From: Triglochin maritima
Taxonomy: Eukaryota > Streptophyta > Magnoliopsida > Alismatales > Juncaginaceae
Assembly: GCA_963682175.1 (NCBI GenBank)
Contig: OY821787.1
Location: forward strand, 12,192,501 to 12,256,500
DNA length: 64,000 nt
Reading direction: 5' to 3'
Positions 32,754 through 44,127 of this stretch are shown here, piece by piece. The notes under the pieces were generated by a model. It did no database searches and had not been told where the DNA came from. It saw only the letters and a program-made list of their open reading frames with translations. The stretch's first letter is position 1; each line of letters opens with the position of its first letter. The position numbers were made by a program, and so were the translations under genes.

Positions 32754-33632
32754 TTTATATCATTGCTATGAAAACTTTTAGCCATTTAGGAGTCGAACAT
32801 TATCTTAGGGACTCACATTAGATTTCATTGTCTTGCACTGCTTCAAAAAATAAACTTATGAAGCATAAGCAACCTCTAAATCACTAATTATGATAATGAT
32901 TAACGACCTTTTACAATAATTTGAATTCCCATTCTTAAAATTAATCTTTTATTACTTTGCTTAAAATAAATCATTAGGAACAAAACAAAATTACTTGTAC
33001 GAATTCCAAAAATTGAGAATACATTTTCTACGCATATACAAATGTATATGAAAGCATTATGGAAAATAAGTTTGATAAATTCAACAACCTCAAGAAATAT
33101 TTACTAGTTGAGAACACTTATTGCACTAAAATAATCTCCAATATACCTTTTGAAAGCACCCTCCATTCTTCCAATATTTTTCAAAATAATTTATTTTGTT
33201 GGTTGGAAATAAGAGTACGCTGCGAAAAAAGATTGCTCCATCGTCAGCAGTAGCAAGATACAAGCGGCAATCACCGATTTACAATGGTACCTTTGCAATG
33301 TTATATCTTAAACTAAGTAACATTATTTTTTATCCTTATTTTGTTAAACCAACAACGTACACATTCTATCATTTTGAACAATTAATGTGAGAGTATTGCC
33401 CCCAACACAACTAGATTCTCAAAAAATCAGCCGTAAATATATCTCCAACACATGCAACTAGATTCTCAAAAAATCAGTAAAGAATTTTAACTGTTACCAT
33501 TGTTGATTTATGAAATTAATTTTTTGTTGCCTATCGCATGATATGGGAAAAGATGATTATCTATTTAGGTTACCCACTGTAATCAATGGGAAGATTAAGT
33601 ATGATTAAATTAACTTTCACAAAAATGAGTCA
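32754..33632. other. AT-rich region, no gene seen
   Basis: No coding, repeat or RNA signal that I can support. It lies downstream of the DUF247 pseudogene and may include its lost C-terminal end and 3' flank. Confidence 0.5.
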
Positions 33633-33971
33633 CTACCTTGTGACGTTGCTGAAGAGTTCAGATAGGAAGTTGAAGTTTAGAGAATAATTGATCTGGTTAC
33701 ATAATCCGTTAAACAACTCTACCATGGCTACACTAATAGAGAGCCTATTAACAAATATGACCCTCAAGTCGAGCAAATTCACATCCTCACATGTGTCTAC
33801 GATGCAATCCATAAACAAGGTGAAAGTTGTAATCTCCATTTGGGTGTGTGGGTAGCATTGTTCAAATGCTATGAGGTTCCTTATCAAAGTTTCAATGTGG
33901 TCATAGATCTCCAATTGTGGAATCTCCATCACTCCTTTCTCAAAATTTACATCTAGGAAGCTACGTGGATT

Positions 33972-33976
33972 CTTTT
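33972..33976. repeat. Target-site duplication CTTTT, left copy (solo LTR I)
   Basis: CTTTT precedes TGTAACG and recurs at 35767-35771 after ATCTAACA. Confidence 0.9.
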
Positions 33977-35766
33977 TGTAACGTCCTCAAACACAGCGGA
34001 AAATTTCAAATTTAAATCATACAATCAACGAGGACATTACGAAAGAAATACACACACTGGTGCACCAACATATAATATATATATGTGAACGAGTTTACAA
34101 AAGAATGTGATTACATCAAAAGATTATATACAGAGAATACACACAAGTAATCACAACCACCTCAAAATGTAGGGAAGCAGGATCAGGTCTCGAGCGCTCC
34201 CTCCGCCGACGCCACCCACCTAACGTCGCTCTCGGCCTGAAAGCAGACAATGAATGCCTGAGTTTCCAGGAGGAAACCCAGTATGCCAAACCCTAACACA
34301 TATATGGACAGAAATGAAATGTGCAAAGAAACGTAAAACACCACAACTAAAACACCCGCTAAGTTCCCGGGACCTCTCTCCCGGCCATAGCCCAACAACA
34401 CGGGTCTCAAGGGTCCTCTCACCCCAACCCACCAACACACGTGCACACAAGGCACCGCCGGTCCAAAACACGGCCAAACAACCCCCCTCAATGCCTCAGT
34501 GTTACCGGAGCCACGGTTTTGCATCATTCGCCGGATCCACGGCTTTGCCTCATTCGCCGGAGCCACGGCTTTGCCTCATTCGCCGGAGCCACGGCCACAA
34601 ATCACAACCCACGTGTCACCACTAATCGCTATAGGGCCGGAATGTCTGTGCCGTCGCCCCAAAAGGGCCGGAGACCCGTTGCCTTCTAGCCAATCAATAG
34701 CAACACACACACAAAAACAGTGTAAAACGGTCGAACAAAACATGGCTTCCGATCGACCGATCCTCACCCAGAGAACTGGCCCAACCGAAAAACCCGCCAA
34801 ACGGTCGACCGACAAAGGGGTCCCGGTCGACCGAAAAGCACCAGTAGAAAATCCATTTTCGCAAACAACAGTAAAACGGTCGAACAACCGAACCCTATCG
34901 GTCGACCGAAAACCTCCAGTAGAAAACTTCCAATAAAACACACTTACACGGTCGAACCACATACACTAGCGGTCGACCGAAATCCATCAGTGTCAAACCT
35001 TCGACCAAACCATACACACGGTCGACCGAAACCTCACTTTGGGTCGACCGGACATTAAGTTAACTTAAACGTCGGTCGAACGAGTCAAACAGGCGGTCAA
35101 CCGTTTGGATGGTCAACGCCCCAACCGACCTACAACAGTACTTTCGGTCGACCGGCAAAGGGGTCCCGTTCGACCGAAAATACCCAGGACGTTTTCTCTC
35201 GCTAAAAATTGCACAACCGGTCGACCGCCCAAAAGGGCATCGTTCGACCGGTGCGAGGGATTCTGCCCCAAATACACTATAACCGGTCGACCGAACCAAA
35301 ACACCGGTCGACCGTTTATAGTTCAGAAACGGCTGTGCAGGTCCGACGAGCCCGAAACGGCCTACCGTCGACCGCTCCCACTCCCACACTAACAATAGGT
35401 GAGCTTGAAAGCAAGTTTGACATACCTTAAGGCTTGAAGAAGCCTTGGAAGAAACAACGGCGAGCTCCTCCGCGAAAAGGCTCTAACTCCGACGAACTTC
35501 CGATCAACTCAACTCGGCGGCAACCCGAGCTCCTTCGGCGACTCCAACTCCACGCACGACGCCGACTCTTCCACTGTCGAGAGAGAGACGAGTTTAGAGG
35601 GAGAGAGAGTGGATGAGAGAGAGAAGGTCGTGAGAAAAAGGAGAGAGAGAGTAAAACCAACCTTTATATACAAATCTCCCAATCGATCTCAGCCGTCCAT
35701 CTCAAACCATCACTAATCCTCCCCTAAACACAATTAAGAACACTAAGCAAGGGTTAGGATCTAACA
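33977..35766 (-). repeat. Solo LTR I (1790 bp) inside the DUF247 pseudogene
   Basis: Ends TGTAACG...TCTAACA with a perfect CTTTT duplication and no internal region make this a solo LTR. It reads TGTTAGATCC...GTTACA on the minus strand, where TATATAAAGG (35661-35670) is a TATA box. About twelve CGGTCGACCG-type palindromes lie between 34740 and 35370. The LTR differs in sequence from the C/D/F copia LTRs, so its superfamily is uncertain. Open frames on both strands are by-products of the GC-rich repeats. Confidence 0.88.
34505..34594. repeat. Tandem repeat, 26-bp unit, about 3.5 copies
   Basis: The unit begins CCGGAGCCACGGCTTTGCC and recurs at 34505, 34531, 34557 and (partial) 34583. The first two copies carry a few substitutions. 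It lies in solo LTR I. Confidence 0.9.
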
Positions 35767-36887
35767 CTTTTTCTTCCTAAATTTAACTCCAGCCCTATGA
35801 AACTCCGTCGCATTTGGTATCCATTGTGGTGGGAAAGGATCCTCCTCATTGGTGTTGTTGCATCTCTTTTGATCGTTTTGGTCTTCCCGACAAGGAAGAA
35901 GGGACAAATGAAATAGATGGAGTAAGTGATGGATTTCAGTAGATCGAGATGGTGCAAACCTTTTGGCCTTGCCAGGTTGTAGATTGCTGAAAAGCTTGAG
36001 AGCTTGGTTGACGAGATTGATGCCTTTGTCAACTTCGGGAACCCTAAGCACGTCGAACAAATTTTCCAAAACAAAGAAAGGAATTTGGTTTTCAAGCTTT
36101 AAGAGATCGTACTCGACCAAATACCATATCCACATCATGCCGAGTGATGGCAACTCAACGTTAGGTTCTGGCGTTGTTCCTGTTATACCTCACTCATGCG
36201 TGGACAAATAATTGTAAATTAAGCTATATAATAATTTCTTGATGAATATATGTAAGACTAGCTATTACCATTGTCTGCAGCATGATGAGATTCATCGTCA
36301 GAAGAGTATGAGATTCATTCTCGGAGGAAGTGGAGGTGGACTTCTTGTAATCAAGTTCTTTTCTGAGCAGAGAGTGATGATGAAGCAATCATCCAACAAC
36401 ATCTTAAGCGCTAGTTGTTTGCCCTCATGCTGGCGTATAGTATGTCGCCGTCGAAGTAGCAACTCCTTACTTCAGGAATCAAAGTCATCATTGTGGCAAG
36501 GCATTGGTTGAGCAAGGCATCCTCTCCTACATTGGCGTTTTGTTGTTGTCAAAGCAAGTAACGTAGGCGTCTCCATTTGTAATTCGGCATGGTAGAGCCT
36601 TCGTAGGCGAACAGATGGCGGTCTTTGTGGTAGGGCCAGGCCTATGGAGACCACCTGAGGATCGTAAGACTTGCTATTGCATTCCCGGATGTTTGTTGGA
36701 ACCATATAATTGTGCATGGAGGCTTGTGCTCCTCAGATAGCTTGGTTTCCTCACTTAGCCTATTTTTCACATTCTCCCTCAACGCTGGAGTCACTTCCAC
36801 TATCTTGGATGGTCCTTCTGATGTAGATCCTTCGAACATTCTCTGATGTAGGTCTTTCAAAAATTCTATCATTATCACGCCATTCAA

Positions 36888-37149
36888 TGGCGGTGGTGGC
36901 GGGCAAGGACCTTTGATACAAATCCCTTATATGAAAGTTACATATAATATTTGTAGTATCCGGTTTCTGAGTGTGGCTGAGTTGAATATCGAGTTATGTG
37001 TATTATAGTGGTGTTTGATTGCAATATATAATGGTGCGACACAGCGAGGGGGCAACGCGGAGTCCTAACAACGATTGGAGGAGCGGGGACAATCAGAGGG
37101 TTGGGAGAGATTACGGGAAAGTGAAGGGGAAGCCTGATTGAGCTCTTGA
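36888..37149. other. Spacer upstream of the DUF247 pseudogene
   Basis: No gene recognised. It may hold the original promoter of the pseudogene, then a GC-richer stretch (37040-37140) that could be internal CACTA sequence. Confidence 0.4.
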
Positions 37150-37623
37150 TAAAATGCTACACCGACGGAAGTCGTCTATTGGTGCTTCATTACCTAGTCG
37201 TCAGTGTATCTAAACGTATTAAGTTCATTTAACAAATATTTTTTCAAAAATTTCACCGACTAATTAATATCAGTCGGTGACTTAAAAAATAGGAACCGAC
37301 GAATATATCAGTCGGTGACTTAAAAAACAAGAACCGACGAATATATCTGTCGGTGTAGCTTAACACAACCGTCGGTGTTGTTTTTTCCGCAAAAAAATCA
37401 TTTTACAGTGGATTCAGTAATCTAAAATGTACCTTTCGTCGGTGTATGTTTATGTTTGGATGAATACTACGAAAACAATATTATCCGACAGTTTTTTTCC
37501 GTCGACGTTAGTGAGACTATCCGTCGGTGTAATTCTCCACCAACGAAAAACTCTATCCGACGAAAAATGCTACCTTTACTGACGGATGTATCACCATCGG
37601 TGAAACCTATTTTTCTAGTAATG
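37150..37623. mobile_element. CACTA (En/Spm-type) transposon terminus
   Basis: The right edge, read on the minus strand, begins CATTACTAGAAAAATAGG, one base from the usual CACTA terminal repeat. Inside it are many subterminal repeats of CCGTCGGTG / CACCGACGG in both orientations (37165-37600), which bind transposase in this superfamily. The opposite terminus and a transposase gene are not found, so this is an end fragment or a deleted element. Confidence 0.85.
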
Positions 37624-37689
37624 AATATACACACATTAGGCACAAAAACATGATAAAATATCTAACACAATGTTGATAATTTTAAAGTT

Positions 37690-38235
37690 AAAAACCTCAT
37701 GTGCACGGCCGTGTTGAAGCAGTGGCAAGTACGGGTCGTTGTGAATCATACTCTAATGGGGGAAGAAAATGAAGAATGAGTGAGTGTATCTACACTAAAT
37801 TACATTTTGTAAAATAAATGTGACTAATGCCATAGGAGGTGGAGAATGGTTGCAACAATGTAAATGTGTGATGCGTGCGTGTACAATTGCGCTCTCATGA
37901 TATGAATTAATATGAACATCTATAATGACCATTATCCTAAGTGTGTTTCCACATGGATTAAGATTTATCACCATCATTTAAACATACAAAACACTACTAA
38001 AGATAAGGCTCACATGTCAATCTTATCTCTTTATACACTTCAATCTGATCTTCACTTCATCATTCCAAATAAAGTGGGTCCACTAACCAAAGCATGTGCT
38101 AGGCATCCATTAGGATCATTAACACTCAAATGCAAGACTGACAAACCCATTAAATGGCTATGGAAATCATTTGAAGCTCCAAGATTAAGATTAAACACAC
38201 ACGAATCTAACAACTTTCACACTTCACATCATTCT
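37690..38235 (-). repeat. Athila-like LTR fragment (U5/R part)
   Basis: GTGCACGGCCGTGTTGAAGC at the left matches the U5 end of the E and Q LTRs. The text then follows their order, with decay, to TTAGGATCATTAACACTCAA and ATGGAAATCATTTGAAGCTC. It is cut at 38235 by element L. Confidence 0.75.
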
Positions 38236-40024
38236 TGACGTCAGGTAGAATTATGATGGATTCTACAAGCGTTTGACACTCCCGACTACAAGAGAATTGA
38301 AGAGACAAACACCTAATTAAGATAAAACTATCTCTGATTTTTGTTATTAATTCAAAACGAAAATTGATGCTTCTCTTGACCTACAAGCCAGGTCTTATAA
38401 CCTTTCATCCGTATAGGAATTAGGAAGTTAACCAACAAGGCAACTTCGTTGATTTGCATCAAAATAAAACAAATAACAACAAAGGAAATAATTAACTACC
38501 GAATTAACTTGTCTAGGGAAATAAAATTCAGGAAACCTTCCATAAACCTAATTGGAAACAACTTCACATGTGCGGTTGGAGTGAGACTTCCTTGCTGACT
38601 TGGCTGGGCGGTTGGAAGGAAACTTCCTTGCTGACTTGGCTGGACGGTTGGAAGGAACCTTCCAACCTGACTTGGCTGCAATTTTTGGAAAGTGACGGAG
38701 AATAATCCTTTGCATGATCCAACGGCTCTATCATCAAGAATCCAGCAGCTCCAGCATCAATTCTCCACTCCCAATGGGGATGAGTTACTCACTATTCATA
38801 TCCATAACAAATAAAATAACAACACAAGAACAAGTAAAGGAAACAAAATAAACAAAGCAATGAAATAAAAGGTGCAACAAATGAAAGACAAGAACATAAA
38901 GAACATGAAACTAAAACTTGATTAAGAAAGAAAGATTACAAAATGATGTTTCTCTTCTCCTCCACTACACTACTAAGCAAGAAACAAAACCTTCTACTAA
39001 GCAAGAAATAAAACCTACTCTAATGGGGGAGAAGAAGGGAGAAGAAGAAGGTAGGAAGGGTTACAAGTGTATTTATAGAAGATTAGAGTGTCTGGATTAA
39101 TCTGGGCACAATCGAACGGTTACAAATTTGATCTTGATGTTTCGGAATGCTCTGCCCGACTATCCAACCTACTAGAGAAATTGGGGCATCAACTGCCCAA
39201 TCAGATCTTCCAATAACGGATTTGGATCCGCTAATAGTAGATCATTTAGGTCAGATCGGCCCCGTATTTCACCCGTAGCTTAAGTGTACCATTTTAGCAC
39301 GTGAGCTGCACCCAGAGACGTTGGTCCGAGCCTGTTTGGTCTTAATTGTTGAATTACTCCTCAGTTTCATGTGATTATGAATTTTTGCGACCAACATATT
39401 TTCTTTACGATTAGGTCCCTCCTGGTTTTCACCTAGGTCCTTCCTGACTTGCAATTTGGTCATTGAACATTACAAACAGGTCCAGAAGGCTACCAAATCA
39501 GTCCATTCTTGTTGCATTTAGGTCCTTTTTGCTTCATTTCTCTTCATCATTACCTAAACCCTCAAATATATGCAACACAAACCCGATGCACATATATGTG
39601 GTAAAATAAAGGATATATAACATGAATGCACAATATGACATGCTACTAATCACACAACAAGTTAATGGATAACATAAGAAGCATTTTATATCTTGTTCAA
39701 CTACTAATAGAGAAAAGTCTTATTTGTGCGAAGTAGTTAAACTTATACCTTCTGCACCATCAAGAAATGGTCCATCCTCACACTTGTAGTTGGACGTGGA
39801 GTACAAATATCTTCGACATCACTATCCTGCACTAAAGACATAGGTAATACATTTATGCTAAAAATATTTCAAATGGAACTAAGATTATAATAGAAACATA
39901 AATAAATAGTTTCTTTAATTTAAACTTCTCTGTAAAATTTATAAACCTATTTTAAACTCAATCAACCCAACCAAATCTATCCGTCCCATGCTAGATGATA
40001 AATATATTACAATACTGCAAATCA
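38236..40024 (-). repeat. Element L 3' LTR (lacks its U3 tip)
   Basis: A direct copy of 44128-45924, starting TGACGTCAGG. It has the block CTCCACTCCCAATGGGGATG (38766-38785), followed by TACTCACTATTCAT, that is shared with the Athila-like LTRs. GGTCC-type repeats lie at 39415-39540. The last 16 or so bases found in the other LTR (through ACGTCA) are missing. Confidence 0.9.
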
Positions 40025-40028
40025 TGAA

Positions 40029-40050
40029 TTTATGGAAGGTTTCCTGAATT
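40029..40050. repeat. 22-nt inverted copy of LTR sequence at a deletion junction
   Basis: These 22 bases are the reverse complement of 38525-38546 and 44417-44438 (AATTCAGGAAACCTTCCATA and so on). They sit between the truncated integrase frame and the truncated LTR end, as a templated filler would. Confidence 0.8.
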
Positions 40051-40880
40051 CACATAACGGCGACGATTGTCCGCATGGCTCTTGTATTTGGAGTTGTTCT
40101 CACGGAGGGCTTGCTTCACTTGTTCATGAATGTCCTAAAGGTGTGTAGTAATCTAATAATCCTTCGGGTGCAAACGACCGACATGCGGAATGGGTGCCAA
40201 ATCTCGTACACCAGAAGGATTAAACCCATAAACAATTGCAAATGGGCTCAGCTCCCTGGTCATGTTTGTTGATCGGTTATAAGCGAACTCCGCTTGAGGC
40301 AAAGATAAGTCCCACTGATTAAGTTTAGTTCCCGCCAAACAACGTAGGAGACTGCCCAAACTCCGGTTGACTACTTCGGTTTGGCCGTCCGTCTAGGGAT
40401 CGTATGCACTACTGAAATTCAGACGAGTCCCCAATTTTTCCCATAAGCTCTTCCAAAAGTTACTGATGCACTTGGTGTCACGATCAAAGGTAATCGATTG
40501 AGGAACTCCGTGCAAACGTACCACTTCTTTGAAGTAGCGATGAGCAATTTGGGTTGCATCCTTTTTTTACATGCTACGAAATGTGACATCTTGGAGAACC
40601 AATCAACTATCAAAAAAATGGAATCTGCTGCTCATTGTGTACGAGGTAATCCAAGCACAAAATCCACGCTAACATCGTGCCACAGACCTTCAGGAATAGG
40701 CAAAGGCGTGTACAAACCGGCATTGGTGAGGGCACCTTTGGATAGCTGACAAATGTAGCACCTCGCCACGTAAGGGCTACATCGCTAGGTAAGTTGGGCC
40801 AGTAAAAATCAGAGGAGATCAAAGCTAAGGTCTTGTCTCGTCCGAAATGTCCCTCACCATGTAATTCTCTAATGATCTGT
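40051..40880 (-). pseudogene. Element L integrase (broken, C-terminus deleted)
   Basis: The core motifs are recognisable: VDWFSKMSHFVACKK (first catalytic Asp, near 40600), FDRDTKCISNFW (second Asp, near 40475) and DGQTE (third acidic residue, near 40385). A TAG stands just before the last motif. PQAEFAYNRS follows, and the frame ends in ADNRRRYV at the deletion junction near 40051. The zinc-binding N-terminus (40610-40880) is shifted and stopped. Integrase would join cDNA to the chromosome; this copy is dead. Confidence 0.88.
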
Positions 40881-41049
40881 TATCTCAACGAGCAATCTGG
40901 AATGCACAATTGTGTCCCTCGGTATAAGTAGCCACTGTGTATTAGAAAGTCCTAACGTTGATCATCCATAACGTGCTGGATTACCTTCCCAAAGGAGGGA
41001 TCGGCTCGATACATGTCGGGGAAGGTCTCCAATCCGACGACTCGGCTGC

Positions 41050-42376
41050 TCACGGACGTGGGAAGGGCAATGCGGCGGCTAAGGGCATCAGCGACACGTT
41101 TTTGACTTCCCGACTGGTGTCATAGTGAGAAGGTGAACTCTTGCAAATAGCCACCCACTTGGCATGACATCGGTTGAGTTTGTTCTGTCCAGTGATGTAC
41201 TTCAAGGCCACGTGGTCGGTGAAGAGGATGGACTCACGTTGCACCAAGTAGTGCTGCCAATGCTTTAGAGATTGCACTATTGCGTAGAACTACAAATCAT
41301 AGGTGGAATAATTCTTCTTGGATCCAGATAGTTTCTCGCTGAAAAATACTACAGGACGTCCTCCTTGACTCAGAACTCCACCGATACCCAATCCCAATGC
41401 GTCACAATTCAGTTCGAACACTTTTTCGAAGTCCGACAGTGCCAAAACTGGTGCTTCGGTCATCTTCTGCTTGACCATCTGGAAGCTGGCCTCTGCCTCC
41501 TCAGACCACTTGAGATCCCTACCCTTTAGACACTTGGTGATGGGAGCGATCATGGTGCTGAAATTTCTGATGAACCGCTGGTAGAAAGAAGCCAAACCGT
41601 GGAAACTCCGAACATCATGCAACGACTTTGGTCTGGGCCACTCGGAAACGGCACCTTGGCAGGGTCAGCATGGACACCATCGATAGATACCACAAATCCG
41701 AGGAAGGTGACTGCGGTTTTGAAGAACGAACATTTTTTTTATTAATGAACAAACATTCAGACTTTAGTTTGTCAAAAACTGCACGTAGGTGTCCCACATA
41801 CAACACGTGAGTCTTGCTATAGATGAGGATGTCATCGAAATAAACGACAACAAATTTACCCATGAAAGGGCAAAGAACTTGGTGCATGACCCTCATGAAG
41901 GTGTTGGGCACGTTGGATAGTCCAAATGGCATAACCAACCATTCGTACAACCCATGCTGCGTTTTGAATGCCATCTTCCACTCGTCTCATGGTCTGATCC
42001 ATATCAGATGATACCCGCTCTTAAGGTCAATCTTCGAGAAGATTTTGGATCCGGATAGCTGGTCCAACATGTCATCTAAGCGGAGAATTGGGAATCAGTA
42101 CTTCTTAATGATACAGTTGATTGCTCTGTTGTCTATGCACATACGCCAGGAACCATCTTTCTTTGGCACCAACAGGGTGGGAACGACACAAGGACTCATG
42201 CTCTCACAGACATAGCCTTGCTCCAGTAGCTCCACCACTTGTCGTTGTAGTTCTTCAGATTCTTTAGGGATGAGACGATACGCCGGGCGGTTCGGGAGAG
42301 TCGATCCTGGGATAAGATCAATTTGGTGTTGGATATCCCTCAGCGGTGGTAATCCGGGAATGAGATCTTCGGGCAT
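41050..42376 (-). pseudogene. Element L reverse transcriptase and RNase H (broken)
   Basis: RT starts near 42376 ([19 protein letters not shown], then [18 protein letters not shown]). It continues through SGYHLI to [17 protein letters not shown] and the active site [11 protein letters not shown] (near 41842). RNase H follows at 41622-41050 ([16 protein letters not shown], a catalytic-type Asp in [14 protein letters not shown], then FTDHVALKYI). Stops and frameshifts fall near 42095, 41974, 41710 and 41285. Confidence 0.92.
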
Positions 42377-43345
42377 CAGCTCGGAGAACTCTTGTAGAAG
42401 TGGTTGAACCTCCTAAGGCACATCTGAGCTCGGGCTGATCTCGCCTTCATCCCGGCACAGTAGCGCAAAAACCACTTCTTCTCGATTCATTTCGGCCAAA
42501 AAGTTGGATAGGGATAGCAAGTTGTTGTTAGGAGCTACCTAGATTGAAGGAGTTTCTTCTTGGTGAGGTGCCAAGACAATCCTTTTCCCTTTGATGCTAG
42601 CGGAATAGGTGTTCTTCTGTCCATAGTGAACGACGCTTCGACTGTACTGCCATGGTCGTCCTAGCAGTAGGTGACAAGCATCCATAGCCACTACATGGCA
42701 CCATGCATTATCGAAATATTTTCTTCCAATTGAAAATGACACCAAGCACCTCTTGTCCACCTTTATTTCAATCTCCTTGCTCAGACAAGATAATTTGTAT
42801 GTTTTGGGATGAGAATCGGTCTTCAGCTGCAACTTCTGGACTACCTCTTCGGACACCACGTTCTTGGAACTGCCACTATCGATGATCATCTTGCACACCT
42901 TGTCCGTAACCGTGCAAGTGGTACGAAAAATATTATGTCTCAACCACTCATCTCCTGACCCACCTCTAAGGGTTAGAAGACTTTTGCGAATGACAAGACT
43001 TTTTGGTCCATCACCATACAACACCCCACCTTCGTCCTCATACTCATCAAACACGGGCTCATCATCAATCTCGTCCTCACCCCCTAGGTCATCCTCGATT
43101 AGGAGGTTCTTGCCACCCTTGCTGGTAGTTTTCCTACAACTGGACGCAATGTGACCCTCTTCTCCATACGTGTAGCACTTCAGACTTGTCCTTGGCTTGC
43201 CGGGGAGTGGTGGTTGATGAGGGCGCACTTCTTGTTGTCTAGCAGTCCGGTTGGGCTGCTGTAGGTCGTGGCTGGTGGTGACTCGCCTTCTCTGCTGCTT
43301 CTTTGCTTCAAGGGCACGTTGATAGGCCTCAAAAACCGTCCACAA
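42377..43345 (-). pseudogene. Element L zinc knuckle and aspartic protease
   Basis: The frame at 43345-42539 holds a Gag zinc knuckle reading CYTYGEEGHIASSC, in which the second Cys is replaced by Tyr. An acidic spacer follows, then the retropepsin with IIDSGSSKNVV (active Asp) and ACHLLLGRPWQ. The stretch 42538-42377 links to RT and has stops. The mutated knuckle would weaken RNA binding. Confidence 0.9.
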
Positions 43346-44074
43346 TGAGTGGAGGTTGAGGGCAACTTGTAGGGATTGTTGTAACCTCCCAAGTATCGCG
43401 CCATCGATTGCTCTTGCGATCTTGATAGATCATTTTGAGCCACCAACTGATAGAATTCTTCCATGTATTCATCCACCGACCTCACACCTTGCCTCAACGA
43501 ATGAAGCCTCTGAAACAAAGATTGCGTGTAGCCGAAAGGAAGGAAGTGTTCCTTCAGTTTTTTTTTCATCTTGCACCATTCGGTCAGCTTGGTCTTGCCT
43601 TTCCTTTCCTTTCCTTTCTCGTGTGCGCCTCACTTGTTCCCACCATGCAGACCCTCTCCCTTTGAGTCGGATGGTGATTAGCTTAACCTTCATGTGCTCC
43701 GGAACCTCCTTGTAATCGAATACTCGTTCGACATCATTCAACCAGTTCACAAAAGCATCCACATGTAACGTACCAGAAAATTATGGCCGCTCCATCCTGA
43801 AACCGAGGTCTCCACGACGATCTCCCCAACAACGATGTCCTTGGCCCGCACCACGATCATGGAACATGTTGTGGAGGTCCGATCTTGCGTCGGAATCAGG
43901 ATCTTCGGTCTTACGATGGCCTGGACCTTGCACAGCAAGATGTTGGGTTAGCTCAGCAATTTGTCTTTGTAGACCCTCAATCAACTAAACATCTTCGTTG
44001 CTACAACCATGGTTCGGGACTTCCTCATCGGGATTAGGCCCACGACGACCACGACCACCATGTCTACCAGCCAT
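43346..44074 (-). pseudogene. Element L Gag (broken)
   Basis: The start is ATG 44074 (MAGRHGGRGRRGPNPDEE), about 40 bases after the primer site. A stop near 43985, and frame changes near 43780 and 43470, split it. The capsid core is clear: NWLNDVERVFDYKEVPEHMK, LKGRGSAWWEQV, then [20 protein letters not shown] and [12 protein letters not shown]. Confidence 0.9.
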
Positions 44075-44111
44075 AACGCTAATGAAGCAACAACTAGAGG
44101 GAGGATTTTTT

Positions 44112-44125
44112 GGGCTCTGGTACCA
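44112..44125 (-). other. Primer-binding site, Met type (element L)
   Basis: The minus strand reads TGGTACCAGAGCCC two bases inside the 5' LTR. It differs from the common TGGTATCAGAGC at one base. Confidence 0.85.
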
Positions 44126-44127
44126 AC

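Larger units (their letters stand above)
33633..36887 (-). pseudogene. DUF247-family plant protein gene, broken and split by a solo LTR
   Basis: This is the only host gene recognised. Read on the minus strand, 36887-36500 gives the N-terminal motif VPTNIRECNSKSYDPQVVSIG. About 36450-36300 gives LKMLLDDCFIITL, and 36153-35772 gives YDLLKLENQIPFFVLENLF, HHLLHLFHLSLLP and PNATEFHRAGVKF. Solo LTR I interrupts right after this. Coding resumes at 33976 through FLDVNFEKG to MEIPQLEIYDHIETLIRNLIAFEQC and VNRLSISVAMVELFNGLCNQI. The pieces sit in different frames, and the usual C-terminal membrane anchor is gone. Family members are plant membrane-associated proteins, some linked to grass self-incompatibility loci; this copy cannot act. 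Confidence 0.88.

Noticed and set aside
34740..35370. CRISPR-like array from regularly recurring palindromes
   Set aside because: Spacing is irregular, repeats are 10-12 bp and degenerate, no cas genes, plant LTR context with TSDs.
34183..35430. Overlapping open frames on both strands (up to 145 codons)
   Set aside because: They lie within a solo LTR, run on both strands over the same GC-rich palindromes, and show no domain; they are by-products of composition.
36239..36511. Plus-strand 90-codon frame
   Set aside because: It overlaps the minus-strand DUF247 relic, which has recognisable motifs here.
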